Counted from the first letter of the stretch, positions 28,762 to 38,377 are shown. The stretch is DNA of 57,517 nt from Paraburkholderia lacunae (GCF_003353175.1 NZ_QHKS01000037.1:1-57517), one strand, 5' to 3'. Program-made: numbers and translations. Notes: generated by a model from the sequence alone, not told the origin.

Positions 28762-30299
28762 AAATCCGCGCGCAGATCGGTATGGTGATGAATCTGGACA
28801 AATGCATCGGTTGCCATACCTGCTCCGTCACCTGCAAGAACGTCTGGACCTCGCGCGAGGGAATGGAGTACGCGTGGTTCAACAATGTCGAAACGAAGCC
28901 AGGCGTCGGTTATCCGAAGGACTGGGAAAACCAGGATCGCTGGAACGGCGGCTGGAAACGCAAGACGAATGGCAAGATCGAGCTTCGTGCCGGTAGCAAG
29001 TGGCGTGTGCTCGCCAATATCTTCGGCAACCCGAACCTGCCGGAGATCGACGACTACTACGAGCCGTTCACCTTTGACTATGCGCATCTGCACGATGCAC
29101 CCGACGTCAAGGTCGGGCCGGTCGCCCGACCGCGTTCGCTGATCACTGGCGAGCGTCTGGAGAAGATCCAGTGGGGCCCGAACTGGGAAGAAATTCTCGG
29201 CGGAGAGTTCGAAAAGCGTAAGCAGGACTATAACTTCGATCAGGTGCAGACCGACATCTATGGGGAGTTCGAGAACACCTTCATGATGTACCTGCCGCGA
29301 CTCTGCGAGCACTGCCTGAATCCCGCGTGCGTGGCCTCCTGCCCCTCCGGCGCGATCTATAAGCGCGAGGAAGACGGCATCGTTCTGATCGACCAGGACA
29401 AGTGCCGCGGCTGGCGGATGTGCGTGTCCGGGTGTCCTTACAAGAAGATCTATTACAACTGGCAAAGCGGCAAGTCGGAGAAGTGCATTTTCTGCTATCC
29501 GCGCATCGAGGCGGGCCAGCCGACGGTGTGCTCGGAAACCTGCGTCGGCCGGATACGCTATCTCGGCGTGCTGCTGTACGACGCCGACCGGATCGAGGAA
29601 GCCGCATCGGTCAAGGATCCACAGGATCTGTACGAAGCGCAACTGTCGATCTTCCTGGATCCGAACGACCCGGCCGTGCGTGAACAGGCGGCTCGCGACG
29701 GCGTGCCGGAAAACTGGCTCGAAGCGGCGCGCCATTCACCGGTGTACAAGATGGCGATGGAGTGGAAAATCGCTTTTCCGCTTCACCCCGAATACCGCAC
29801 CTTGCCAATGGTCTGGTACGTCCCGCCGCTGTCGCCGATCAACTCGGCCACCAACGACGGCCGGCTTGGCATGAAGGGCTTGCTGCCCGACGTCGATTCG
29901 CTGCGCATCCCGCTGCGCTATCTGGCCAATCTGCTCACAGCGGGCCGCGAAGAACCGGTTCGGCTTGCTCTCAAGCGAATGCTGGCGATGCGCGCCTTCA
30001 TGCGCGAGCGTCATGTCGAACGTCGCGAGAGCCTGGAATTGCTCGGCGAAGTCAATCTGAGCAGCGCGCAGGTCGACGAGATGTACCGATATCTGGCGAT
30101 TGCCAATTACGAAGATCGATTCGTGATCCCGACCGCTCACCGCGAATACGCGGAAGATGCCTTCGACCTGCGCGCGTCGTGCGGTTTCTCGTTCGGCAAC
30201 GGATGTTCCGACGGCAGCACGGAAACCAGCCTGTTCGGTGGACGCAAAGGCATCAACAAGACACGCAAGACAATTCCCATTCGCGCGGCGGGTGAATAA
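28758..30299 (+). CDS. narH: Respiratory nitrate reductase beta subunit
   Basis: This 513-residue iron-sulfur subunit passes electrons from NarI to NarG. Cysteine clusters are clear: NLDKCIGCHTCSVTCKNVW, CEHCLNPACVASCPSGA, CRGWRMCVSGCPYKK and CIFCYPRIEAGQPTVC. The Trp in CRGWRMC marks the [3Fe-4S] site. It is intact and coupled to narG; narJ begins directly after its stop. Confidence 0.98.
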   Translation: MKIRAQIGMVMNLDKCIGCHTCSVTCKNVWTSREGMEYAWFNNVETKPGVGYPKDWENQDRWNGGWKRKTNGKIELRAGSKWRVLANIFGNPNLPEIDDYYEPFTFDYAHLHDAPDVKVGPVARPRSLITGERLEKIQWGPNWEEILGGEFEKRKQDYNFDQVQTDIYGEFENTFMMYLPRLCEHCLNPACVASCPSGAIYKREEDGIVLIDQDKCRGWRMCVSGCPYKKIYYNWQSGKSEKCIFCYPRIEAGQPTVCSETCVGRIRYLGVLLYDADRIEEAASVKDPQDLYEAQLSIFLDPNDPAVREQAARDGVPENWLEAARHSPVYKMAMEWKIAFPLHPEYRTLPMVWYVPPLSPINSATNDGRLGMKGLLPDVDSLRIPLRYLANLLTAGREEPVRLALKRMLAMRAFMRERHVERRESLELLGEVNLSSAQVDEMYRYLAIANYEDRFVIPTAHREYAEDAFDLRASCGFSFGNGCSDGSTETSLFGGRKGINKTRKTIPIRAAGE

Positions 30300-30989
30300 A
30301 TGGAAGACAACCGTCTGATTCTTAGCATGTTGGGCGCGCTGCTGGACTATCCTGACCAAACACTGATCGTAGCGCTCGACGAGATCCGCGCCGAGCTGGT
30401 CGGGCATGCCGGCTTGCCGTTGGACACACGCACGGCCTTGTCCGATCTGGTCGACCGACTGTCGGCGCGGCCGCTGCTGGATCTGCAGGAAGACTACGTC
30501 GACATCTTCGATCGCGGTCGGGCAACTTCGCTCTATCTGTTTGAACACGTCCACGGCGAGTCGCGCGAGCGTGGGCAGGCGATGGTGGACCTGCTCGCCA
30601 TGTACGAAACGAAGGGCCTGTTTCTCAGCCCCGGCGAATTGCCCGACTACCTGCCTGTTTTCCTCGAGTTCCTGTCTCACGAAACACCCGCGTAAGCGCA
30701 CGCACTGCTCGGCGAAATTGCCGATATCACCCGACAGATCGCGACCAGACTGGCCGAGCGCGGAACACCGTATTTCGCAGCCGTTGCTGCATTGTTGCCA
30801 CTCGCCGACGAGGCGCCGCTAGCGAACGCAAATGCGGCCGTGTGCGACGCCTCCACGACCCGCGAGGTCGACGGCGAAGCGCTCGACCGCGAGTGGCAGG
30901 AGGAGCCGGTGAGTTTCCTGGGTGCGCAAGCGCCTTTATCCAGGGAACCCCAGCCAATCCAGTTTTACGACAAAAGGCCATCACGTTAA
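30300..30989 (+). pseudogene. narJ: Nitrate reductase assembly chaperone with in-frame TAA
   Basis: The ATG follows the narH stop with no gap. The first 131 codons encode a normal NarJ N-terminus (LDLQEDYVDIFDRG, LYLFEHVHGESRERGQAM, LSPGELPDYLPVFLEFLS). A TAA at 30693-30695 ends it after ETPA. The same frame then continues as AHALLGEIADITRQIATRL to QPIQFYDKRPSR and stops at 30989. Together the parts give about 229 residues, the normal NarJ length. NarJ inserts the Mo cofactor into NarG, so if the stop is real and not read through, NarGHI should be poorly active. Confidence 0.9.
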
Positions 30990-31058
30990 CCAGAAAGGGC
31001 AGACTTCCATGCTCATATTCCAGGCATTAGCGAACGGGATCCTCGCTGGAGAAACCTC

Positions 31059-31745
31059 ATGAGTCAGCACTTCGTCAACGCATTGCTGTTTGGCATCTAT
31101 CCCTATGTGTGTCTCGCGATGTGGTTGCTCGGCAGCCTGATCCGTTTCGATCGTGAGCAGTACACCTGGAAGAGCGATTCGTCGCAACTGCTCAGACGTC
31201 GTCAACTTCGCCTTGGAAGCAATCTGTTCCACGTCGGCGTATTGATTGTGATCGGCGGCCACTTCGCCGGGTTCCTTGCCCCTCACTGGATGGTCTCGCC
31301 ATTCCTGAACGCCTCCCAGCATCAATTGCTCGCGGTGATGGCGGGCGGTATCGCCGGCATCATCGCGATCGTCGGACTGTCGATCCTGATGTACCGACGC
31401 CTGTCCGACCCACGCATTCGAATCAATAGTGCCCATGCGGACATTCTGGTTCTGGTGATACTGTGGTTACAACTGGCACTCGGATTGGCCACCATACCAC
31501 TGTCATTGGCGCATATGGACGGCGCGATGTTCGAGATCCTGAGTGACTATGTGAAGGGCATCGTCACGTTTCAGACCGGTACCGCGGACCTCATCATTCA
31601 GGCGCCGCTCGTCTACAAAATCCATATCGCACTCGGCTTCACGATATTTCTCATTTCCCCATTCACCCGCCTCGTCCATATCTGGAGCGGCATGGCGACG
31701 GTGGGTTTCCTGGTTCGTCCTCACCAGATCGTCCGTAAGCGCTAA
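31059..31745 (+). CDS. narI: Respiratory nitrate reductase gamma subunit
   Basis: This 228-residue membrane cytochrome b has five helices. It starts FVNALLFGIYPYVCLAMWLLGS, and heme-ligand histidines are visible in NLFHVGVLIVIGGHFAG and in VYKIHIALGFTIFLISPFTRLVHIWSG. It oxidises quinol and feeds NarH. CTGGAG precedes the ATG. The gene is intact. Confidence 0.97.
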   Translation: MSQHFVNALLFGIYPYVCLAMWLLGSLIRFDREQYTWKSDSSQLLRRRQLRLGSNLFHVGVLIVIGGHFAGFLAPHWMVSPFLNASQHQLLAVMAGGIAGIIAIVGLSILMYRRLSDPRIRINSAHADILVLVILWLQLALGLATIPLSLAHMDGAMFEILSDYVKGIVTFQTGTADLIIQAPLVYKIHIALGFTIFLISPFTRLVHIWSGMATVGFLVRPHQIVRKR

Positions 31746-31760
31746 CCCGAGGAATCTTTC

Positions 31761-32558
31761 ATGTCGGCAAACCACGATATTTCACCAGCGCCCGCCACCA
31801 TCGACGTACTGAGCGTCAACGGTGCCGTGATCGAAGCTGCCGCCATTGCAACGGAATCCGCGTCGCATGCGGACGAGCCCGATCCCGACCACGCCGCGCG
31901 ACGGGCACTGGTCGTGCGTGAACTGCTGGCCCAGCGCGCCGTTGCAACAGGCCTGTTGGCGAACGGCGCCGATCTCGACGATGAGACCATTGACCGTCTG
32001 CTGGAATTGGAATGCACGACGCCAGTCCCGTCCGCGGAAGAATGCCAGCGCTACTACGCAGCGAACATGCAGAAATTCCGCAGTTCGGACCTGGTCTTCG
32101 CGCGCCACATCCTCTTTGCGTTGACCGAAAAGGCAGCCATGACGCGGGTCCGTGCCCGCGCTGAAGAGACACACCGCGAACTTGCGCAGCATCTCGACCG
32201 GTTCGATGCGCTTGCCCGAACGTTATCCAATTGTCCGTCCGGGCAGGTCGGCGGGAATCTGGGGCAGTTGACCCGCGGCGAGAGCGTACCGGAATTCGAG
32301 GCGGCAATTTTTGGCAGCCAGCACATTGGCCTGTTGCCGGGGCTCGTCAACACGCGTTATGGCTTTCATATTGTCTGGGTAGAGCGTCGCATCGCGGGTG
32401 AATCCCTTCCATTTGAAGCGGTGCGAGCCACCATCGAACGCTATCTCCGCGAGCATGTCCGGCACAAGTCGATCCAGCAATATTTGAACCTGCTGGCATC
32501 CAGCGCCGAACTGCGCGGCATCGCGCTTGATCTGCGCCCGGGCCTGTTGCTGCAATAG
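31761..32558 (+). CDS. PpiC-type peptidyl-prolyl isomerase of the nar operon
   Basis: This 265-residue protein has a parvulin domain from about residue 110: FARHILFAL, then SNCPSGQVGGNLGQLTRGESVPEFEAA and TRYGFHIVWVERR. There is no obvious signal peptide, so it is likely cytosolic, similar to NifM-like proteins. Homologues occur at the end of nar operons in beta-proteobacteria and may assist reductase folding. CGAGGA precedes the ATG, 15 bases after narI. Confidence 0.9.
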   Translation: MSANHDISPAPATIDVLSVNGAVIEAAAIATESASHADEPDPDHAARRALVVRELLAQRAVATGLLANGADLDDETIDRLLELECTTPVPSAEECQRYYAANMQKFRSSDLVFARHILFALTEKAAMTRVRARAEETHRELAQHLDRFDALARTLSNCPSGQVGGNLGQLTRGESVPEFEAAIFGSQHIGLLPGLVNTRYGFHIVWVERRIAGESLPFEAVRATIERYLREHVRHKSIQQYLNLLASSAELRGIALDLRPGLLLQ

Positions 32559-32682
32559 CGCTTTGCCACCGTTTTTGCAATGACTCAGCACTGCATTCGA
32601 CGCGTGCTCATCGCCCCTCTGCGTCGATCCGATAACACCCGCATGTAGCCGTCGTCATTGTTGTCTTGCTCTGGGAGCTGCC

Positions 32683-33924
32683 GTGAGTCCAAAAAAAAAT
32701 CCCATACTGGTTCTAAGCGTCACAACTTTGGCCTTTCTGGTCTGCTTCGTCGTCTGGATGATGTTCGGCGTGCTCGGCATCGGGCTACGAACCGAGCTTG
32801 GACTGAACAGTACGGAGTTCGGCATGCTGACGGCCACGCCGGTGCTGACTGGCGCACTACTGCGCGTTCCGCTGGGCATCTGGACCGACCGTTTTGGTGG
32901 TCGCATTGTGATGACACTATTGCTGGTTCTCTGTGCCATCCCGGTATTCCTGATCGCATACGCGACCGTGTTCTGGCAGTTCCTCGCGATTGGCCTGTGT
33001 CTCGGTGCGGTCGGCGCATCGTTCGCGGTGGGGACGCCGTATGTCGCGCGATTCTTCCCGCCCGAAAAGCGGGGCTTTGCGATGGGATTCTTTGGAGCCG
33101 GTACGGTCGGCGCCGCCGTGAATCTGTTCATCACGCCTTCGTTGCAGGCGGCATGGGGCTGGCGCGCCGTCCCGAAGATCTATGCGCTCGCGCTTCTCGT
33201 CACTGCGCTGATCTTCTGGCTCGGCTCCGCGACCGACCCGGGCGCGGGTAGATCGGCGGGGCCATGGTACAGGCAGTTCCAGGTTCTGAAGAATCCGAAG
33301 GTATGGAAGTATTGCCAGTACTATTCGATCTGCTTCGGTGGCTTCACCGCATTATCACTCTGGATTCCACAATATCTGAAGGGTGAATTCGGCTTTTCGG
33401 TCATCACCGCCGCGGCGTTGGCCGCCGGCTTTTCGCTGCCGGGATCGGTATTGCGCGCGCTGGGCGGCATCCTGTCCGACCGCTTCGGTGCGCACAAGGT
33501 GACGTGGTGGGGACTGTGGGTCGCGTGGGTATGTCTATTCCTGTTGTCGTATCCGGACACCTCTTTCATGGTGAGCACGATCAGCGGCCCGCGCAGCTTT
33601 CATATCCATCTGGGCGTCCCGGTCTTCATTGCACTTCTGTTCATTCTCGGCGTGGTCTTCGCATTCGGTATGGCGTCGACGTTCAAGTACGTCGCCGACG
33701 ACTTTCCGGAGCAAATGGGCGTGGTCACGGGCATCGTTGGACTCGCTGGCGGATTGGGAGGCTTCCTCCTACCGATCCTGTTCGGTGTGATTCTTGACTG
33801 GCTTGGCGTTCGCTCGAGCTGCTTCATGTTCCTGTATGGCATCGTCTGGGTGTCGCTGATTCTGCTGTATCAATCCAGCGTGCGACAGGTCCGCATCGAC
33901 GGAACATCCGCAGTGACTGAATGA
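32683..33924 (+). CDS. narK: Nitrate/nitrite MFS transporter
   Basis: This 413-residue NarK/NasA-type protein with 12 helices starts at GTG after GGGAG. It has RTELGLNSTEFGMLTATPVLTGALLRVPLGIWTDRFGGR (first half) and the nitrate-signature-like GFFGAGTVGAAVNLF and GVVTGIVGLAGGLGGFLLP. It probably imports nitrate or exchanges nitrate and nitrite for the adjacent reductase. Confidence 0.95.
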   Translation: MSPKKNPILVLSVTTLAFLVCFVVWMMFGVLGIGLRTELGLNSTEFGMLTATPVLTGALLRVPLGIWTDRFGGRIVMTLLLVLCAIPVFLIAYATVFWQFLAIGLCLGAVGASFAVGTPYVARFFPPEKRGFAMGFFGAGTVGAAVNLFITPSLQAAWGWRAVPKIYALALLVTALIFWLGSATDPGAGRSAGPWYRQFQVLKNPKVWKYCQYYSICFGGFTALSLWIPQYLKGEFGFSVITAAALAAGFSLPGSVLRALGGILSDRFGAHKVTWWGLWVAWVCLFLLSYPDTSFMVSTISGPRSFHIHLGVPVFIALLFILGVVFAFGMASTFKYVADDFPEQMGVVTGIVGLAGGLGGFLLPILFGVILDWLGVRSSCFMFLYGIVWVSLILLYQSSVRQVRIDGTSAVTE

Positions 33925-33975
33925 ATGACCGCCGTACGGCTTCCTGTCGACACAACATCACATGGATGATTAAAG

Positions 33976-34386
33976 ATGAGTATTTCGAGTTTTGATGAGC
34001 TGATTCGCGTCGCGCGGCAACAACCCGAACCTCAGCGTCTGTTATTCGTATTCACCACGGTTGAGTTGCCTGATGACTGCACGCCAGACCAGCGGACCCG
34101 CTTCGAAGCCGGTAGGGGTGGTGCGTTGACACCACTGATGTGCGTAGACAAAACGCCCGAAGAACTCAGCACGTTTAGCGATCTGCTCGCGGAATCACGA
34201 CAGGTACTTCAGGAATGGGCAATCGTCTTTGTCGCGGCACTCTCGGGTAAAAACGGGTGTGTACCGCGAAGTGAGGATGCGGAAGCACCGTTGAACAGGA
34301 TGGTGGAATCGATCAAGACTGGTTCCGTCGGGATGTTTATTCCGTTCGATACCCACGGTCGGCCTGTGCTGTTTGGTCCCTCCTGA
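33976..34386 (+). CDS. Conserved hypothetical protein next to nar
   Basis: This 136-residue protein begins MSISSFDELIRVARQQPEPQRLLFVF and contains LTPLMCVDKTPEEL and SVGMFIPFDTHGRPVLF. Close relatives in beta-proteobacteria are sometimes labelled ribonucleotide reductase subunit alpha, but the sequence is far too short and lacks those motifs. It is soluble with no membrane segment. The function is unknown. The ribosome site is weak. Confidence 0.8.
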   Translation: MSISSFDELIRVARQQPEPQRLLFVFTTVELPDDCTPDQRTRFEAGRGGALTPLMCVDKTPEELSTFSDLLAESRQVLQEWAIVFVAALSGKNGCVPRSEDAEAPLNRMVESIKTGSVGMFIPFDTHGRPVLFGPS

Positions 34387-34582
34387 ACAGATCTCTCATT
34401 GACTGTGATGGTCTTGTCCATGACGCATTCCCAATGGAGTGGGTCAGAGCGCGACGAAACGATTGATTCAGCTGCGCGGTTATGGAATCGCGGGACATCC
34501 GCGAGCTGACGGGGTTCAAGCCGAGCCCCGGGAAGTCACAAAGCTGCCCGCGGTTGATGCCGGGAGCAGGGAAGGAACGAGC

Positions 34583-35737
34583 ATGAACGAAAAGCCAACC
34601 AACGATTGGGATCCGAGGTCCGAGGATGTCACGGACGATCGGAGTGCGGCATATGATGACATGCGGCACCGCTGTCCCATTGCGCATAGTGACTACCTGA
34701 ACTTGTCCCTGTTCCGCCATGACGATGTCATGCACGTGCTCAACGACCCTGAAACTTTCAGTAATGCAGTCTCGAGCTATCTCTCCGTGCCCAATGGCAT
34801 GGATCCTCCCGAGCACACCCGGTACAGAAGCATTATCGAGCCTTATTTCGGCCCGCAGCGGATGACGGTCTTTGAGCCGGTCTGCCGGGAGCTTGCCGCG
34901 AGTCTGGTGAATGGACTTTCGAGAGGCGACGAAGTCGAATTTAACGCCCGGTTCACACAAGACTTTGCGATGAACATCCAGTGCGCATTTCTGGGTTGGC
35001 CAGAGGAATTACGCGGGCCGCTTCTTCAATGGATCTGCAAAAACCGTGAAGCCACACTGACGGGTGACAGAATCGCTCTCGACCAGGTGGCCGTCGAATT
35101 TGATACCTACATTAAGGGCTTGCTGGTGCAACGGCGGGAATCGGGTGCGGACGCACCGAACGACGTCACGACTAGCCTGATACACGAGCGGATCGGGGAC
35201 CGATTGCTGCAGGACGACGAAATTGTCAGCATCCTGCGTAACTGGACCGTCGGCGAACTCGGCACGATTGCGGCGTGCGTGGGGATTCTCGCTCATTACC
35301 TCGCCGAGCATCCTGATGTGCAGCAACGGTTACGGGAGCAGCCGTCGCTATTGCCAAAGGCCATCGACGAAATACTCCGGATCCGCGCGCCGCTCATCGC
35401 GAACCGCCGCATCAGTACCAGGCCGGTGGAAATCGGCGGTCGCAAGCTACCCGCCGGCCAGCGTATCACGCTCATCTGGGCATCCGCGAACCGGGACGAG
35501 ACGGTTTTTGGAGACCCTGATGAATTCCGGCTTGACCGCGATCCGGCCAGCAACCTGCTATACGGTTCCGGCATTCACGAGTGTCCGGGTGCGCCGCTCG
35601 CGCGGCTCGAACTGCGTATTGGCATGGAAGAACTGCTCGCACGAACTACCTGGATTGAGCTCGTCCCGGGGAGCCCCCCCAAGAACGCAGTGTATCCAGC
35701 GGCTGGCTTTTCTGCTTTGCCATTGCGCATCGAGTGA
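34583..35737 (+). CDS. Cytochrome P450
   Basis: This 384-residue heme monooxygenase has the ExxR motif in IDEILRIRAP, and the heme-thiolate loop LYGSGIHECPGAPLARLELR, in which Tyr replaces the usual Phe two residues before Gly. The I-helix reads VGELGTIAACVG instead of the common AGxDT. No ferredoxin or reductase gene is adjacent. GGAAGGA precedes the ATG at 34583; an upstream in-frame extension lacks P450 sequence. The substrate is unknown. Confidence 0.92.
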   Translation: MNEKPTNDWDPRSEDVTDDRSAAYDDMRHRCPIAHSDYLNLSLFRHDDVMHVLNDPETFSNAVSSYLSVPNGMDPPEHTRYRSIIEPYFGPQRMTVFEPVCRELAASLVNGLSRGDEVEFNARFTQDFAMNIQCAFLGWPEELRGPLLQWICKNREATLTGDRIALDQVAVEFDTYIKGLLVQRRESGADAPNDVTTSLIHERIGDRLLQDDEIVSILRNWTVGELGTIAACVGILAHYLAEHPDVQQRLREQPSLLPKAIDEILRIRAPLIANRRISTRPVEIGGRKLPAGQRITLIWASANRDETVFGDPDEFRLDRDPASNLLYGSGIHECPGAPLARLELRIGMEELLARTTWIELVPGSPPKNAVYPAAGFSALPLRIE

Positions 35738-35805
35738 ATACCCTATGGCTCAACCAAGGCCCCGCTCAAAGTTCCACCGCCCTTGAAGCGCCCAGGAGTG
35801 ACATC

Positions 35806-36222
35806 ATGGAAGAAACGTCCGCGCTCGCTGAATGGATAATCGAACAGACGGCTGACGCCGTCATCTATGCCGACCGTTGCGGCACCATCGCGCGCTGGAA
35901 CCATGCTGCAGCAGCGCTGTTCGGCTACAGTGCCGCTGAGGCGCTAGGCCAGAACCTCGATCTGATCATCCCGGAACATCTGCGAGCCGCACACTGGCGC
36001 GGCTTCGAAGCGGCGATGACAAGTGGTCATACAAGACTGCACGGCCGCGCGACGTTGACCCGTGCGATCAGCAAGACAGGCAAGAAGCTTTACGTCGAAA
36101 TGACGTTCGCGATGGTGAAGAATCACGAGGGTGAGGTGCTTGGCTCGGTTGCAATAGCCCGGGACGTCACCGCGCGTGTCGAGCAGGAAAAATCTGTTGC
36201 TCGCCACGGTGGCGAGAGATAG
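35806..36222 (+). CDS. PAS-domain protein
   Basis: This 138-residue protein is essentially one PAS domain: WIIEQTADAVIYADRCGTIARWNHAAAALFGYSAAEALGQN, then the PAC segment GEVLGSVAIARDVTARVEQEK. There is no output domain, so it may be a sensor or partner subunit. AGGAGTG precedes the ATG. It lies 68 bases after the P450 and could be cotranscribed. Confidence 0.92.
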   Translation: MEETSALAEWIIEQTADAVIYADRCGTIARWNHAAAALFGYSAAEALGQNLDLIIPEHLRAAHWRGFEAAMTSGHTRLHGRATLTRAISKTGKKLYVEMTFAMVKNHEGEVLGSVAIARDVTARVEQEKSVARHGGER

Positions 36223-36410
36223 TGCTGGATGCCGTCATCGGCGTCAGTCGCTTCGAATGAGGTAGGTGTCTCAAGCCGCAACTGATGGCGTGTGAGGATC
36301 GTCACGAAATTGCGACAATTGCCGATGGAGCGGCCACAGTCACATGCCACGTTACCGCGCATGTCCTTCTGACAGGTTCAGATGCGTTCGACTGGTCCTC
36401 AATCGTGCAT

Positions 36411-36530
36411 CCAACCCCAAATCGGTCAGCCGACCCGCTGTTTCAAACGCCGGTACACGAGCGCTTTGTGCTGCTGCACCGCGTGATCGCTACCGATGCC
36501 GATTGCGGATGCCCGAAGGGCGACGCGTAG
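36411..36530 (+). pseudogene. Hemerythrin-protein C-terminal remnant
   Basis: The plus-strand frame here reads SADPLFQTPVHERFVLLHRV...DADCGCPKGDA and stops. It matches the tail of the broken hemerythrin at 21743 (DPLLQTPVDERFAQLHRV...EAGCGCGGDDL). No hemerythrin core is found upstream, so this is the surviving end of another copy. Confidence 0.6.
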
Positions 36531-36592
36531 AGTCCCTGGCCGCGAAGGCGGAACAGTTGCCAGCTTGTGTGATCCCGCCTGCAGCAACAGAT

Positions 36593-36775
36593 CTATGACG
36601 GTGTTCCCGCCGGCTCGATACATGTCGTCACGCTCGTCGTGACCGGCCAGGGTTCCGGATGGACAGCGGGGGGATCGCTTGCCGGGAAGCTCTCCGCCCC
36701 AGCCTCGTCGATCAGGGCTTCGAGGTGATCTGCGCGCTGACGGGCCGCGCGCTCAACTTCATGAGGGATTTGCAT
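36593..36775 (-). CDS. Small conserved hypothetical protein with FPASDPPA motif
   Basis: This protein of about 60 residues starts MQIPHEVERAARQRADHLEAL and contains AESFPASDPPAVHPEP. The FPASDPPA motif marks a widespread uncharacterised family of short proteobacterial proteins. GAGG lies six bases before this ATG. The function is unknown; the acidic, disordered character suggests a small interaction protein. Confidence 0.65.
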   Translation of the reverse strand: MQIPHEVERAARQRADHLEALIDEAGAESFPASDPPAVHPEPWPVTTSVTTCIEPAGTPS

Positions 36776-36783
36776 GATGGGCC

Positions 36784-37176
36784 TCAATAATGGTCTCTAC
36801 TGCGGTTAAGGTTTGACAAGGCATCTTTCGATGCCCGGCGCGTCGTTTTACAAAGGCGCACAACGAGAACTTCTCCCAACGGCGTCATCCGAGGTCTGCC
36901 CCGGCATCTGCGACACCCGTCAATCTTTACCAGATTGCCGCTCAACAATGGCAGCAGGTCGGGCCGCTCGATGCTGACCTGCTCAGGCGCGTGAGCAACG
37001 AGCATGAGCGTGGCAATCTCGTGCGGTGTCAACATCGGGAAATTCGTGGCGCAAGTGGGAGACGCACCGCATTCCTGCACAATCCGGCTTGAAGGGCGTC
37101 CTTGCCCAACACGCGGGGTGTCGACATGTTTGACCTGCCGGGATGTGACGCCTTCGACTTCGTAGTGAGTTTCCAT
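36784..37176 (-). CDS. Hypothetical protein coupled to the FNR gene
   Basis: This 130-residue protein begins METHYEVEGVTSRQVKHV and contains FPMLTPHEIATLMLVAHAPEQVSIERPDLLPLL. A strong GGAGGA precedes the ATG, which overlaps the fnr stop as TGATG. The central helix pattern with LTPHE resembles uncharacterised proteins I associate with nar regions. No membrane segment or known domain. Its role may be tied to the FNR regulator. Confidence 0.65.
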   Translation of the reverse strand: METHYEVEGVTSRQVKHVDTPRVGQGRPSSRIVQECGASPTCATNFPMLTPHEIATLMLVAHAPEQVSIERPDLLPLLSGNLVKIDGCRRCRGRPRMTPLGEVLVVRLCKTTRRASKDALSNLNRSRDHY

Positions 37177-38051
37177 CAATGTCCTCCTGGCCAATGTTCC
37201 GTCAAGCGAGTCTCAGGCGCGTACCCGAATGCCTGCCGGTGTGGTTGGCCTCGAAAGGAAGCAGCGCCAACGTCTGTCGCCAGCTTCCGCAACCCGTCAA
37301 TATCGAGAATCCGGAGATCCTTGCCGCACGCGTGGATCAGCCGGCGCCGCTGCAATTTCGTCAATGTCCGGCTGACTGTCTCGAGCTTCAGCCCGAGGTA
37401 GCAGCCGATTTCCTCGCGCGTCATCTTCAGCGTAAACGCATGAGCGGAGTAGCCGCGCGCTTCCCAGCGCCGCGACAGGTCGGCGAGAAAGGAGGCCACC
37501 CGCTCCTCGGCCGTCATGGTGCCGAGCAGCATCATGAGGGTGGACTCGCGCACGATCTCGGCACCCAGCATCTGGTGCACATGGTGCTGGATCGTCTTCA
37601 CTTCCCGGCACAGCATCTCTAGCAGGTCGAACGGCATCACGCACACGGCACTGTCTTCCAGCGCGATCGCCTCGCAACTGTGCCTTCCGCTGGCAATGCC
37701 ATCGATGCCGAGCGTGTCACCAGGGATGCCAAAGCCTGTGATCTGCTCGTGCCCTTCGCGGTGCATGACCACGGTCTTGAACGAACCGGCGCGAACCGCA
37801 TAGATGCTTCCGAAGGTGTCGCCCGGCCGGTACAGGGCATGCCCGCGATGTACGGCGCGCACGCATTGCACGACATCGTGGAGCCGCTCGTGGGCCAGCG
37901 GGTCAATTAGGCTGCGGGTGCACAGTGCGGCCATTGCGCACGTCTTGCAGCCGATGTTTGCCGTCCACCTCCCTTCATCGTCCGGCCGCGCGAGCGGTTC
38001 ACCATAAGGGACAGGTGTGGAGCTTCTCTGGGGTACGGTTGTGGTCAACAT
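37176..38051 (-). CDS. fnr: FNR/ANR-type anaerobic regulator
   Basis: This 291-residue Crp/Fnr regulator has an N-terminal cysteine set (IGCKTCAMAALC) plus a central Cys (RHSCEAIALED), as expected for the oxygen-sensing [4Fe-4S] cluster. The recognition helix TREEIGCYLGLKLETVSR has the Glu, Ser and Arg that read TTGAT half-sites in FNR. GAGGAAAG precedes the ATG. It is the likely regulator of the FNR-like boxes at 23254, 40921 and 43552. Confidence 0.94.
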   Translation of the reverse strand: MLTTTVPQRSSTPVPYGEPLARPDDEGRWTANIGCKTCAMAALCTRSLIDPLAHERLHDVVQCVRAVHRGHALYRPGDTFGSIYAVRAGSFKTVVMHREGHEQITGFGIPGDTLGIDGIASGRHSCEAIALEDSAVCVMPFDLLEMLCREVKTIQHHVHQMLGAEIVRESTLMMLLGTMTAEERVASFLADLSRRWEARGYSAHAFTLKMTREEIGCYLGLKLETVSRTLTKLQRRRLIHACGKDLRILDIDGLRKLATDVGAASFRGQPHRQAFGYAPETRLTEHWPGGH

Positions 38052-38107
38052 GCTTTCCTCGGGCCATGAATATCCAGGTGACCGGTTGCGCAGGCGCAGC
38101 GGGTATT

Positions 38108-38377
38108 TCAGTCCGCAACCTTCACTGCGAAGTCAATTACGATGTTGCCTGGTTCGCGCGCGACGTATCCGATGCCGACGCGCGCCCCGAAGTGATGCTC
38201 GATCTGGGCCAGGAGCGGCAGTGGGTCGTGGTCGTTGACAAAGCGCATCACCTCGCCTGGCTCCAGCGCATCGAGCGCGCCGAAAATGGCCGCGTGGCGG
38301 AAACGTCTGGCAACGCCGCGCGCGTCGAAGACGTACGGCTGGGCAAGAACAGGACGAACGTCTGCCGGATTTCGCAT
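38108..38377 (-). CDS. DUF2249-domain protein, copy 1
   Basis: This 89-residue protein contains VFDARGVARRFRHAAIFGALDALEPGEVMRFVNDHDPLPLLAQIEH, the DUF2249 signature. Such domains occur alone or fused to hemerythrin and nitrite- or NO-related proteins. GAGGAGAAG precedes the ATG. It lies directly downstream of a hemerythrin gene on the same strand. Confidence 0.9.
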   Translation of the reverse strand: MRNPADVRPVLAQPYVFDARGVARRFRHAAIFGALDALEPGEVMRFVNDHDPLPLLAQIEHHFGARVGIGYVAREPGNIVIDFAVKVAD

